Source of the DNA: an uncultured Collinsella sp.
Lineage (GTDB): Bacteria > Actinomycetota > Coriobacteriia > Coriobacteriales > Coriobacteriaceae
Direction: 5' to 3'
DNA: 64,000 nt
NCBI GenBank assembly: GCA_905213265.1
Contig: CAJMHR010000005.1
Span: 3,453-67,452 of the forward strand
Position 1 is the first letter of the stretch. Every line of letters begins with the position of its first letter. This document shows, piece after piece, positions 1 through 8,061 of this stretch. The notes below the pieces were generated by a model, which made no database searches, was not told the origin of the DNA, and worked only from the letters and a program-made list of their open reading frames with translations. Position numbers and translations under genes: made by a program.

Positions 1-152
1 CCATCGACCAGCGCAATGGCGCCGTGGGGACAGGCCGTGACGCAGGCACCACAGCCAATGCAGCCTTCGCTGCAGCGGACGTCGCCGCCTGCGGAGGCGC
101 AACCGCTTCCGCAGGCAACGTAGGCCACGTTATGTTGAATGGATTTGGCCAT
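1..152 (-). CDS. 4Fe-4S ferredoxin-like protein, 3' end missing
   Basis: Only the first 50 residues lie in the window; the gene runs off the left edge. The start ATG at 152 is 11 bases after the stop of the YgfK-like gene. The N-terminus has an unusual Cys-rich stretch (CGSGC) and then CIGCGACVTACP, a classic 4Fe-4S ligand motif. It is probably an electron carrier or the ferredoxin module of a larger iron-sulfur protein serving the neighbouring oxidoreductase. The full length and any further domains cannot be seen. Confidence 0.75.
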   Translation of the reverse strand, partial: MAKSIQHNVAYVACGSGCASAGGDVRCSEGCIGCGACVTACPHGAIALVD

Positions 153-163
153 AAGAGACTCGC

Positions 164-3163
164 CTATTTCTTAAGAAGGTACGAATAGTTGTCACGCACG
201 GCCTTGATGGTCAGGCGGACGGCCTCGGGAAGGCCGGTGTTGACGGCATCGACCGAGACGGTGCGGACCGTGCCGGCGACGCGGACCTTAAAGTGATCCT
301 CGTCCACGGCCAGGAAGCCCTCGTTCTCGGAGTTCTCCATGTCCTCCTCGCTCCAGAACAGGGTGAGCTTGTCCTTATAGGGACGACCCTCCTGGTAGGG
401 GCAGAACACGGCGCAGTTGCCGCACTCGTTGCACATGCCGTCGACGTGGATGACCTGATGCTTGGCCAGGCCCGGCACCTTGATGGCAACGTTGGCGCGG
501 TTGGGGCACACGTCGCAGCAGACCTCGCACACCGAGCCGCAGCCCAGGCAACGGGTCTTGGTGCAGTTGCGCTTGTCGCGGCACAGCGACCCCTTGCGCT
601 CGTAGCAGGTGTCCTCGCGACCGGCCTGCTCGTTGCAGTCGGCGTACTTGTTAAAGTCCACGCCGGCGATGGCGCGGGCGACTTCGGCGGCGTCGGCAAT
701 AGCCTCGACCACGGTGGCCGGACCGCGACGGCAATCGCCTGCAGCCCAGACGCCCTCGACGCCGGTGGAGGTGGCGGCAAGGCGGCCGCGACGGTCGTGC
801 TCGACGCCCGCGGCGTCGTACAGGCTGGCATCGATGCCCTCGCCCACGGCGCAGATCACCGTGGTGGCGGAAAGCTCGACGGTCTCGCCCGTGGCGACGG
901 GGCTGCGACGGCCGCTTGCATCCGGCTCGCCAAGCTCCATAACGTCGCAGGTCAGCACGGCGCCGTTGAGTGCCTTGGGAGCCAGCAGCTCGCAGAACTC
1001 AACGCCGTCGGCAAGAGCAAGATCAAGCTCTTCCTCGTCGGCGGGCATCTGCTTCTTGGTGCGGCGATACACCAGGCGCACGTTCTTCACGCCAGCAAGG
1101 CGCTTGGCCACGCGGGCCGCATCCATGGCGGTGTTGCCGGCGCCGATGACCACGACGTCCTCGCCCAGCTCGAGCTTCTCGCCCTTCTTGGCGGCCTCAA
1201 GGAACTCCAGCACGTCGAGCTCGGCGCCCTCGCCCAAACCTGCAGAGCCGGGCATCCAGGCACCGGTGGCCACGACCACGTCGGTAAAGCCCTGGGCCTT
1301 GAGCTCGTCAATGGACTCCACGCGGGCGTTGAGCTGAACCTTGGCACCAAAGGCCAGGCAAAGCTCGGCGTCGTGCGAGATATCGTCGCTGGCGATACGG
1401 AACTCGGGGATCACGTGACGGACCACGCCGCCGAGCGAATCGCGGGCCTCAAAGATGGTGACGGGCACGCCGGCACGCGTCAGGAAGAACGCCGTCGCCA
1501 GACCGGCCGGGCCGCCACCGATAACGGCAACGTTGTTCTCGCCGTCGTTGGCAATGGCCTGGGCGCGCAGCTTGGGCAGCACGGCGGTCATGGCCTCGCG
1601 GGCAGCCTTGAGCTTGCTGGCGCGAATCTGGGCGCCCTCGGGCTCGTAGAATGCGCGCTCGCAGGCACGGCCGCAGGGATGCGGGCAGATGGTGCCGGTG
1701 ATGAACGGCAGGGCGTTGCGCTCGATGATGATGTTGAGTGCGTCCTCGTAGCGGCCCTCGTCAACAGCCGCCAGGTAGGCGGGAATATCCTGCTGGATGG
1801 GGCAGCTCGTGCGGCACGGCGTGGTAAAGCAGTCGGAAAGCGGGCTCTTGCCGGCGACCTTGCGGTCGGGCAGCGGGCGCAGCGGCTTCTTGTAGAGCGG
1901 GTTGGTGAGCGAATCGGTCTGGATCGCGGTCACGGCCTCGAGCGAGACGCCCGCGAACGGCTTGCCATCCAGGTCGGTAAACTCGCCAGCCATCTGGCTA
2001 AAGCGCTCGTAGCCACCGGGCTTGAGCACGTCGGTCGCCAGGGTAACGGGCCAAATGCCGGCATCGTACAGGGCGCGGATGTTGTAGACCGTGGCACCAC
2101 CGGAGTAGCTGATGCGCAGCTTGCCATCGAACTGCTCGGTAATGCGACGGGCGGCCTCGATGGTCAGCGAGAACAGTGAACGGCCCGACATGTACATCTC
2201 GGTGGAGGGCAGCTCGTTTCTCGTCACGTCGACGGGGAAGGTGTTGGTGAGCTTGACGCCAAACTCCAGGCCGCGCTCGGCGCAGAGGGCAATCAGGCGC
2301 TCGAACATAGGCACGGCATCGGCCCACTGCAGGTCCTCGCGGAAGTGCGTGTCATCGAAGACGATGTAGTCAAAGCCCAGCTCGTTGAGGCGCTGGCGGG
2401 CAAACTCATAGCCCAGCAGCGTGGGGTTGCACTTGATGTAGGTGTTGAGGCCCTTCTCGGTGATCAGATAGGTCGCGATGCGCTCGATCTCGGCCGGTGG
2501 GCAGCCGTGCAGGGTGGACTCGGTGATGGAGTTGGAGACGCGTGCCGGAATGGATTCGACAAATGCGGCGTCGACATGCTCAAACTTGTCCAGGTTGGCG
2601 AGCGCCCACGTACGGCACTCGTTCCAAACGTCGGAGCCGCTGGCGTCCTTCATGCCCTCGATGTAGGCATCGACCTTGGGGCTCTTAATGCCCTCGAGGT
2701 CATAGCCCACGGACATGTTAAAGACAAAGCCATCCGGGCTGCCCAGGCCGTACTCGCGAGCGATCAGGTGGCAGGCGAACCATGCCTTCACGTACTCGGC
2801 AAAAGCCTGCGGAACCTCGAGCTCGGTCGACCACTCGCAGTTGTAGCACTCGTCCTGCGCCACGATGCAGGGCTTGTTGACGCACTTGGAGAGCTCCTCG
2901 CCATCCATAACCTGGACGGTCTTGAGCTCAAAGAAGCGGGAACCGGCCACGTAGGATGCCACGATGTTCTGGGCAAGCTGTGTATTGGGACCGGCGGCCG
3001 GGCCAAACGGAGTCTCGATGCGCTCGTCAAAAATGGGAAGCGCGCCCTCCTGGTTGGTCGTGACCATCTTGCGCACGCCAAAGATAGCGTCCTGGGTCTT
3101 GTGCTCCTCGATGATCCAGTTCATCAGTTGCGAAAACGGGATCGGCCTCATGATGTCGCTCAT
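164..3163 (-). CDS. ygfK: YgfK-like iron-sulfur flavin oxidoreductase
   Basis: A 999-residue protein of the YgfK type, annotated in Escherichia coli as a putative selenate reductase subunit and found in anaerobic purine or urate catabolism clusters. The N-terminal 430 residues resemble a dihydroorotate-dehydrogenase-like barrel. A Cys-rich linker (CFTTPCRTSCP, near 448) follows, then a GltD-like FAD/NAD(P) region with GGGPAG near 548 and GAGNTA near 674. The C-terminus has Cys clusters near 875 and a ferredoxin motif CNECGNCAVFCP near 911. Start 3163 is chosen because AGAGGAG lies just upstream; an extra 41-residue in-frame extension is Arg/Pro-rich and unlike the family. It probably passes electrons between a hydroxylase or reductase and a ferredoxin; the actual substrate is not known from sequence. 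Confidence 0.88.
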   Translation of the reverse strand: MSDIMRPIPFSQLMNWIIEEHKTQDAIFGVRKMVTTNQEGALPIFDERIETPFGPAAGPNTQLAQNIVASYVAGSRFFELKTVQVMDGEELSKCVNKPCIVAQDECYNCEWSTELEVPQAFAEYVKAWFACHLIAREYGLGSPDGFVFNMSVGYDLEGIKSPKVDAYIEGMKDASGSDVWNECRTWALANLDKFEHVDAAFVESIPARVSNSITESTLHGCPPAEIERIATYLITEKGLNTYIKCNPTLLGYEFARQRLNELGFDYIVFDDTHFREDLQWADAVPMFERLIALCAERGLEFGVKLTNTFPVDVTRNELPSTEMYMSGRSLFSLTIEAARRITEQFDGKLRISYSGGATVYNIRALYDAGIWPVTLATDVLKPGGYERFSQMAGEFTDLDGKPFAGVSLEAVTAIQTDSLTNPLYKKPLRPLPDRKVAGKSPLSDCFTTPCRTSCPIQQDIPAYLAAVDEGRYEDALNIIIERNALPFITGTICPHPCGRACERAFYEPEGAQIRASKLKAAREAMTAVLPKLRAQAIANDGENNVAVIGGGPAGLATAFFLTRAGVPVTIFEARDSLGGVVRHVIPEFRIASDDISHDAELCLAFGAKVQLNARVESIDELKAQGFTDVVVATGAWMPGSAGLGEGAELDVLEFLEAAKKGEKLELGEDVVVIGAGNTAMDAARVAKRLAGVKNVRLVYRRTKKQMPADEEELDLALADGVEFCELLAPKALNGAVLTCDVMELGEPDASGRRSPVATGETVELSATTVICAVGEGIDASLYDAAGVEHDRRGRLAATSTGVEGVWAAGDCRRGPATVVEAIADAAEVARAIAGVDFNKYADCNEQAGREDTCYERKGSLCRDKRNCTKTRCLGCGSVCEVCCDVCPNRANVAIKVPGLAKHQVIHVDGMCNECGNCAVFCPYQEGRPYKDKLTLFWSEEDMENSENEGFLAVDEDHFKVRVAGTVRTVSVDAVNTGLPEAVRLTIKAVRDNYSYLLKK

Positions 3164-3309
3164 AATGAGCTCCTCTCTGTAACGCCCGGCGAGACCGCGC
3201 GGCGGGCGCAAATACGGTGTAGCGCTAGCACAGCGCCGGCGACCCCGCGGAGGTCGCCTATACGCGCGTTGGATGCGGCGAAACATCCGGCGCGCGTGAA
3301 TCTACGTTA
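3164..3309. other. ssnA-ygfK gap with stem-loops
   Basis: This 146-base gap holds a strong imperfect hairpin: ACGCGCG at 3262-3268 and GGATG at 3271-3275 pair with CATCC at 3284-3288 and CGCGCGT at 3291-3297. GCGACC/GGTCGC just before it can form a second stem. Neither is followed by a T-run on the minus strand, so these look like mRNA stability or processing structures more than terminators. Confidence 0.45.
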
Positions 3310-4665
3310 TTAGTAGGTGCGATCGTTGAGCGTGCTCCAGAGCTTCTTGGACTCAACCATGGTCCACGCGTTGATCTTTTCCTCATCGATACCGACAAAC
3401 TCGCGATCCTTGTACAGAACCTTGCCGTTGATGATGGTGGTGCGGCAGTTTTTGCCCATCATGCCAAAGAGCATGTGGCCGTCGATGTTCTCCTCGCTCA
3501 GCGGCGTAAAGGGCTTGTAGTCCATGACGATGACGTCGGCGGCAGCGCCGGGCTCGAGCACACCGAGCTTGCGATCGAAGTACTTGCTCGCCATCTTGGC
3601 GTTGTTCTCGAACAGCATGGTCATGGCCTCGCACCAGCCCACGTTGGGCATGGCGGCGTTGTGGCGCTGAATGATCAGGAAGACCTTGAGGCTCTCGAGC
3701 ATATCGTGGGTGTAGGCGTCGGTACCCATGCACACGGGGATGCCGCGGCGGAAGAACTCGAGCACGGGGGCGCAGCCCACGGCGTTGCCCATATTGGATT
3801 CGGGGTTGTTGACGAGCCAGGTGCCGGACTCCTTGACGATGTCCATCTCGGCAGGCGTCACGTGGATGCAGTGGCCGAGCATGGTGTCGGGACCCAGCAG
3901 GTTGTGCTGCAGCAGGCGCTCGACGGGGCTGATGCCGCCGCGGTTGAGGCGGGAATCCCACACATCGTTCATGCCCTCGCACACATGGATGTGGAAGCCG
4001 GTCAGGCCGTTGTTGGCCTCGGCCATCTTGTCCATGGTCTCGTCCGACAGCGTAAAGGTGGCGTGACCGCCAAACATGGCGGCGATCATGTGGTTGTCGT
4101 TATCGCGACGCTCCTTGGCGGCCCACTGGGCGAACTCGGCGTTCTCGGCAATGGCCTGGTCGCATTTTTCCTGGCCGCGGCGATCGGAGACCTCGTAGCA
4201 CAGGCACGAACGCATGCCCAACTCCTGAGCTGCATCCTTAATGGTAAAGAGGCTTCCCGGGATTTCGCAGAAGCTCGCATGGTGATCGAAGATCGTGGTG
4301 ACGCCATCGCGGATGGAGTCAAGAATCGTGGCATAGGCGCTGGCCTTGGTGCCGTCGAGCGTCAGGTTGTCGTCGATCTTCCACCACTGCTGCTCAAGAT
4401 TCTCCAGGAAGTTAGTGGGGTTGCAGCCCTTAATGGCAAGGCCGCGGGCCAGACCCGAGTAGATGTGGGTGTGGCAGTTGATGAGTCCGGGCATGATGAG
4501 GTTGCCCCGGGCGTCGACGTACTCGGCATCCGGGTACTTGGCCTTGAGCTCGCACTCGGGGCCCACTTCGACGATCGTATCTCCGTCAATGGCGACCGCA
4601 CCGTTGGGGATGAACGGGGCCTGAGCGTTGCGGGTAAAGACGGAACCGTTAGCGACCAGAAGCAT
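3310..4665 (-). CDS. ssnA: SsnA-like amidohydrolase (aminohydrolase)
   Basis: A 451-residue metal-dependent amidohydrolase of the SsnA / guanine deaminase / TRZ-ATZ group. The early metal motif INCHTHIYSGLARGLAIKG fits the family, with later HIH, GHCIHV and GTDAYTHD segments that supply further metal and catalytic ligands. Start ATG at 4665 has AAGGGAG six bases upstream; an ATG six codons earlier lacks a good ribosome site. In known purine clusters SsnA lies beside ygfK, xdhD and hydantoinase genes, and is thought to deaminate or hydrolyse a heterocycle intermediate. Here it sits between ygfK and a xanthine-type permease, supporting that role. The precise substrate is inference. Confidence 0.88.
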   Translation of the reverse strand: MLLVANGSVFTRNAQAPFIPNGAVAIDGDTIVEVGPECELKAKYPDAEYVDARGNLIMPGLINCHTHIYSGLARGLAIKGCNPTNFLENLEQQWWKIDDNLTLDGTKASAYATILDSIRDGVTTIFDHHASFCEIPGSLFTIKDAAQELGMRSCLCYEVSDRRGQEKCDQAIAENAEFAQWAAKERRDNDNHMIAAMFGGHATFTLSDETMDKMAEANNGLTGFHIHVCEGMNDVWDSRLNRGGISPVERLLQHNLLGPDTMLGHCIHVTPAEMDIVKESGTWLVNNPESNMGNAVGCAPVLEFFRRGIPVCMGTDAYTHDMLESLKVFLIIQRHNAAMPNVGWCEAMTMLFENNAKMASKYFDRKLGVLEPGAAADVIVMDYKPFTPLSEENIDGHMLFGMMGKNCRTTIINGKVLYKDREFVGIDEEKINAWTMVESKKLWSTLNDRTY

Positions 4666-4683
4666 GGATGCTCCCTTCGACAT

Positions 4684-4860
4684 CAGAGGCGGGGTTTGAC
4701 ACCTCTGACATGGCGGAGTGCGAAGCGCCGGCCTACACCGGAAACGGGCCCTCTCCCGTCAACGCTTCACCAAAGGGACAAACCCTTTGAAGTGCGGCTT
4801 GGCGCCGCATGACGTCGGCGGACGAGGCGATGCGTCCGCCGACGAATAGCACCGAATTGG
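4684..4860. other. permease-ssnA gap with two hairpins
   Basis: The gap contains CAAAGGG/CCCTTTG (4771-4777 with 4783-4789) and a perfect 10-bp stem GTCGGCGGAC/GTCCGCCGAC (4814-4823 with 4834-4843). There is no T-run on the minus strand, so full termination is unlikely. They may lower readthrough or stabilise the permease message. Confidence 0.4.
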
Positions 4861-6255
4861 TTACTTCTTGCTCTCGGGCAAGACCAGATCCACGGCGGCA
4901 TCCTTGGCGGCGTCGATGTGCTGAGCCACGACCGGCGTCTGCGGAAGGATCAGGTTAAGGACAATGGCCATGATGGCGGTGGGGGTCACGGCATTGGAGC
5001 CGATGACGGTGGACACCCAGGCGGGCATACCCTCGCCGGCAAGGCAACCGCTGGCCATCCAGATACCCAGGCCAAAGACGACGGAGGTGCCGACGATGGT
5101 GGTAGTGCGCTGCGTGAGGCCCTCGCGGGTGAACATGCGCACGCCGTTCATGGTGATGGTGCCAAAGACGCCGACGGTCGCGCCGCCGATGACGGGCTGC
5201 GGGATAGCGGAAAGGACGGCAGAGAGCTGCGGGAACAGACCGGCGATGGCAAAGACGGCCGCGATGATCACAAAGACCCACTTGTTGACGACCTTGTTAG
5301 AGCAGATGATACCCACGTTCTGGCCAAGGGCGCTGGTGGGAAGACCGCCCAGCAGGCCGCCGACCATAGAAGTGAGGCCCTGGGACACGATAGCGCCGGA
5401 GAGCTCGCGCTCGGTGGGCATACGGTCGATGGAGCCCAGGCAGGCGGCGGAGACGTCACCGATAACCTGGATGGCAACCATGGGGAACACGACGGCGAGG
5501 GTAATGCAGACCTCGGGATCAAACTCGAGCGCATAGGGCATGAGCTTGGGAAGGGCGAAGACCTGAGCGGTGGCAACGCTGGAGAAGTCGATCATGCCAA
5601 AGGGAATCGAAACGATCATGCCAACGATCATGCCAAAGAACACGGATCCCAGCTTGAGCGTGCCCTTGCCAAAGTTGGCGAGCGCAAAGACCACGGCGAA
5701 GGTGATAAGAGCGACGCACCAGGCCTGCGGAGTGCCCCACAGCGGCGTGCCCATGCCACCGGCCATGTACTTGACGGCCGTGGGATAGAGAGAGACGCCA
5801 ATGGAGAAGATGACCGTACCGGTCACGACAGGCGGGAACAGCCACTTGATCTTGCTGTAGGCCAGACCAAAGAGGACCGCGACGGCGCCGCCGACGATCT
5901 CGCCACCCAGCAGCGCACCAAAGCTAAAGCCCGAGGCACCCATGGCCTGCAGGGCCGGCAGAAACGCGAACGAAACGCCCATGACGATGGGCAGGCCGCC
6001 GCCGATGCGACGGAAGGGAGCGAAGGCCTGAAGGGCCGTGTCGATCGCCGAAAGAATGAGCGCGACCTGGATGATGTCGGTGCTCTGCTGGCTATTAAAG
6101 CCGTAGACGCCGGCCATGATGACCGCCGGGGTAATGATGCCGGCAAACGATGCCAGTACGTGCTGAAGGGCACACGGGATCATTTCCTTAACGGGAGGCA
6201 TGCCTTCGCGAGTGAACAGGGCTTCAGTGCCGTTCGTAACCGTCTCCTGGGTCAT
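4861..6255 (-). CDS. NCS2 family uracil/xanthine/urate permease
   Basis: A 464-residue polytopic membrane protein of the nucleobase:cation symporter 2 family (PbuX/XanQ/UacT type). It begins with a soluble lead (MTQETVTNGTEALFTREG), followed by about 12-14 hydrophobic segments. The signature regions GGLLGGLPTSALGQNVGI and FPMVAIQVIGDVSAACLG correspond to the QNxG substrate loop and the conserved TM8 acidic region. It is the first gene of the minus-strand cluster ending in ssnA and ygfK, so it most likely imports a purine such as xanthine or urate. Substrate choice cannot be fixed by eye. The ribosome site (GGTGG) is weak. Confidence 0.9.
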   Translation of the reverse strand: MTQETVTNGTEALFTREGMPPVKEMIPCALQHVLASFAGIITPAVIMAGVYGFNSQQSTDIIQVALILSAIDTALQAFAPFRRIGGGLPIVMGVSFAFLPALQAMGASGFSFGALLGGEIVGGAVAVLFGLAYSKIKWLFPPVVTGTVIFSIGVSLYPTAVKYMAGGMGTPLWGTPQAWCVALITFAVVFALANFGKGTLKLGSVFFGMIVGMIVSIPFGMIDFSSVATAQVFALPKLMPYALEFDPEVCITLAVVFPMVAIQVIGDVSAACLGSIDRMPTERELSGAIVSQGLTSMVGGLLGGLPTSALGQNVGIICSNKVVNKWVFVIIAAVFAIAGLFPQLSAVLSAIPQPVIGGATVGVFGTITMNGVRMFTREGLTQRTTTIVGTSVVFGLGIWMASGCLAGEGMPAWVSTVIGSNAVTPTAIMAIVLNLILPQTPVVAQHIDAAKDAAVDLVLPESKK

Positions 6256-6607
6256 TTGACCACCAATCCTCGAAGTAGTTGTTTTCGCATCTAACGCTCT
6301 ATTGTGACGCAGTGCGGGGTTGAGGTTGTGCCTTCATTGCATATCGTATTAAAGATGATTCTCATTCTCAATAATAATTTTTTGTTATCAGACCATTCTT
6401 CAGCTGAAATAACGCATTTCCGCAGGTCAGGAAAGTGTCTGGTCAAAATAACATCTAACTTTTCTTTTGGTCAACCGTTTACCGCTAAATTCCTACCGTT
6501 CGTCTGCATTACGCAATGTACCTGCGGATATACGAGATGGTGGGCAGCGTGTTACCATGAGAAAAAATTGTTATGAACATTTCCGTTTTCACCCAAAGGA
6601 GTTGCCC
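6256..6607. promoter_or_regulatory. Divergent control region with TGGTCAA repeats
   Basis: This 352-base AT-rich region separates the permease (minus) from the regulator (plus). The heptamer TGGTCAA occurs as direct repeats at 6440-6446 and 6468-6474, and inverted (TTGACCA) at 6256-6262 next to the permease start. These are candidate binding sites for the adjacent regulator, which would fit autoregulation plus control of the purine cluster. No perfect sigma-70 promoter was identified with confidence. Confidence 0.45.
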
Positions 6608-7264
6608 GTGAACGAGACCGTACGCCGCTTTTTGCCGATGGTCGATTTTCTGGAGCAGATACTCGGCAAAAACAGCGAAATCGTGCTGCACGATTTCTCG
6701 GATCCCGACCACGCCATCGTCGATATTCGCAACGGCATCGTGAGCGGCCGCAAGGTCGGCGGCCCCGCCACCGATCTGGCGCTCAAGATCATGCACGACC
6801 CCAAGTATCGCGACCTGCCGTTTATTACGGGCTACGAGGGGCGCGGTGCCGGCGGCAAGACGTTGGAGTCGGCGACGTACTTTATCCGCGAGAATGACGA
6901 GATCGTCGGTATGCTCTGCGTCAACACCGACCTCTCGACCGTACGCTCCATCAACGCCATGGCGCAGCAGCTCATGGCGTGCTTCGACGCGGCGCCGACG
7001 CGCACGGAGCCCGCCCCTATCGAGGTCGAAAGCCTTTCGGAGTCCACACAGGAGCTCATCGACCGCAGCATTGCCGAGTTGCTGAGCGCGCGCGGGCTGG
7101 ATGTAGCGTCGCTTGGTCAGAGCGACCGCGTGGACGTCATTTGCCACCTCAACGGCAACGGGGTGTTCATGCTCAAGGGCGCCGTGGCCTGCGCCGCCAC
7201 CGCGCTGGGCATCTCGGAGCCCAGCGTCTACCGCTACCTGCAAAAAGTCCGCAAGGAAGGCTAA
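6608..7264 (+). CDS. YheO/DauR-like transcriptional regulator (PAS_6 + HTH)
   Basis: A 218-residue regulator. The N-terminal half (FLPMVDFLEQILGKNSEIVL, HDFSDPDHAIVDIRNG, then ESATYFIREND) matches the YheO-like PAS domain. The C-terminal half ends in an HTH of the same family (GISEPSVYRYLQKVRKEG), preceded by a hydrophobic FMLKGAVACAATAL helix. GTG at 6608 is preferred because AAAGGAG lies six bases upstream and gives the usual family length; an upstream in-frame ATG at 6467 adds an atypical leader. DauR controls D-amino-acid catabolism in Pseudomonas; here the divergent position suggests sensing of a purine-derived metabolite. Confidence 0.85.
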   Translation: MNETVRRFLPMVDFLEQILGKNSEIVLHDFSDPDHAIVDIRNGIVSGRKVGGPATDLALKIMHDPKYRDLPFITGYEGRGAGGKTLESATYFIRENDEIVGMLCVNTDLSTVRSINAMAQQLMACFDAAPTRTEPAPIEVESLSESTQELIDRSIAELLSARGLDVASLGQSDRVDVICHLNGNGVFMLKGAVACAATALGISEPSVYRYLQKVRKEG

Positions 7265-7324
7265 CCCGCTGATTCCTTGGGAGCGGAGGAAAACGGATCA
7301 TTTTTGTCGCATCGCTTGACAAAA

Positions 7325-7350
7325 GACCCTGCAGCTCGCACTGCAGGGTC
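7325..7350. terminator. Bidirectional terminator between regulator and ridA
   Basis: A perfect 10-bp stem, GACCCTGCAG with CTGCAGGGTC, and a 6-base loop. TTTT follows on the plus strand, and AAAA precedes it, giving a T-run for minus transcription. It sits between two convergent genes. Confidence 0.85.
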
Positions 7351-7384
7351 ATTTTGCATGTCATGTTTAGTTGTGGCCAACGCC

Positions 7385-7762
7385 TTAGAGAGCGGCGACG
7401 ACTTCGATCTCGACCAGACCGCCAGCCGGAAGGGCGGCAACCTGGAAGGCGCTGCGCGCGGGGAACGGAGCCTCGAACTTGGAGGCGTAAATCTCGTTCA
7501 CGGCAGCGAAGTCGGCGATGTCGGCCAGGTAGACCGTGGTCTTGACGACATCGGTAAACGTGGCGCCGGCAGCGGTCAGCAGGGCCTCGACGTTAGCAAG
7601 GGACTGCTTGGCCTGGGCCTCGACGCCCTCGGGCATCTTGCCGGTTGCGGGATCGATGCCCAGCTGGCCGGACAGGAACACCATGTTGCCGGCCTGGATA
7701 CCGGGGGAATACGGGCCGATGGCTGCGGGTGCGTTATCGGAAGACACGACGGTCTTGCTCAT
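7385..7762 (-). CDS. ridA: RidA family reactive intermediate deaminase
   Basis: A 125-residue RidA/YjgF/UK114 protein. It opens SSDNAPAAIGPYSPGIQAG, and carries FLSGQLGIDPATG and the family signature region with an Arg (PARSAFQVAALPAGGLVEIE). RidA proteins hydrolyse 2-aminoacrylate and related enamines/imines to ketoacids plus ammonia. Known urate clusters contain 2,3-diaminopropionate ammonia-lyase, which releases 2-aminoacrylate, so proximity to the purine cluster may be functional; that lyase is not in the window. GGAG lies eight bases before the ATG. Confidence 0.93.
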   Translation of the reverse strand: MSKTVVSSDNAPAAIGPYSPGIQAGNMVFLSGQLGIDPATGKMPEGVEAQAKQSLANVEALLTAAGATFTDVVKTTVYLADIADFAAVNEIYASKFEAPFPARSAFQVAALPAGGLVEIEVVAAL

Positions 7763-7850
7763 GTTTTTCTCCTTACAATCAAATAGAGAGCGAGAGCGCG
7801 GCGTTCACACCGGGAGGCACAATTCGGTCTGAACACCGCGCTTGATTGGG

Positions 7851-7879
7851 ATAGTACTCAAGGTTTCCGCGCGATGCAA
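7851..7879 (-). promoter_or_regulatory. Sigma-70 type promoter for ridA
   Basis: On the minus strand TTGCAT (7879-7874) and TACTAT (7856-7851) are separated by exactly 17 bases. This would place the start near 7844 and give a leader of about 80 bases. The rest of the 299-base gap (7763-8061) shows TATACT at 8024-8029 as a possible -10 for the U32 gene, with no good -35. Confidence 0.6.
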
Positions 7880-8061
7880 GATTATTATCACGCTGCGAGA
7901 ATATTTTATCGCCCAACGGCGCCCGTTGGCAGCTGAACGGTTCTCCACGGGGTCAGCCAGCCCAAGCTGCTGAAGACTTTATCCCGCTTGGAGCACGGGC
8001 ATCGCCTGCCGCAACGGCGCCACTATACTTTTGAATATCTGAGCATTTTGAAAGGCAGGAT

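Noticed and set aside
293..2179. A 628-codon plus-strand frame opposite ygfK, and similar long frames opposite ssnA, the permease, fabF, fusA and asnS
   Set aside because: No ribosome site or recognisable domain, and each is wholly antisense to a well-supported gene.
3164..3286. N-terminal 41-residue extension of the YgfK-like protein
   Set aside because: Arg/Pro-rich, lacks family similarity, and a good ribosome site sits at the internal ATG (3163).
6304..6607. Short plus-strand frames in the permease-regulator gap, including an upstream start for the regulator at 6467
   Set aside because: Leader is not family-like; GTG 6608 has the strong ribosome site and the expected length.
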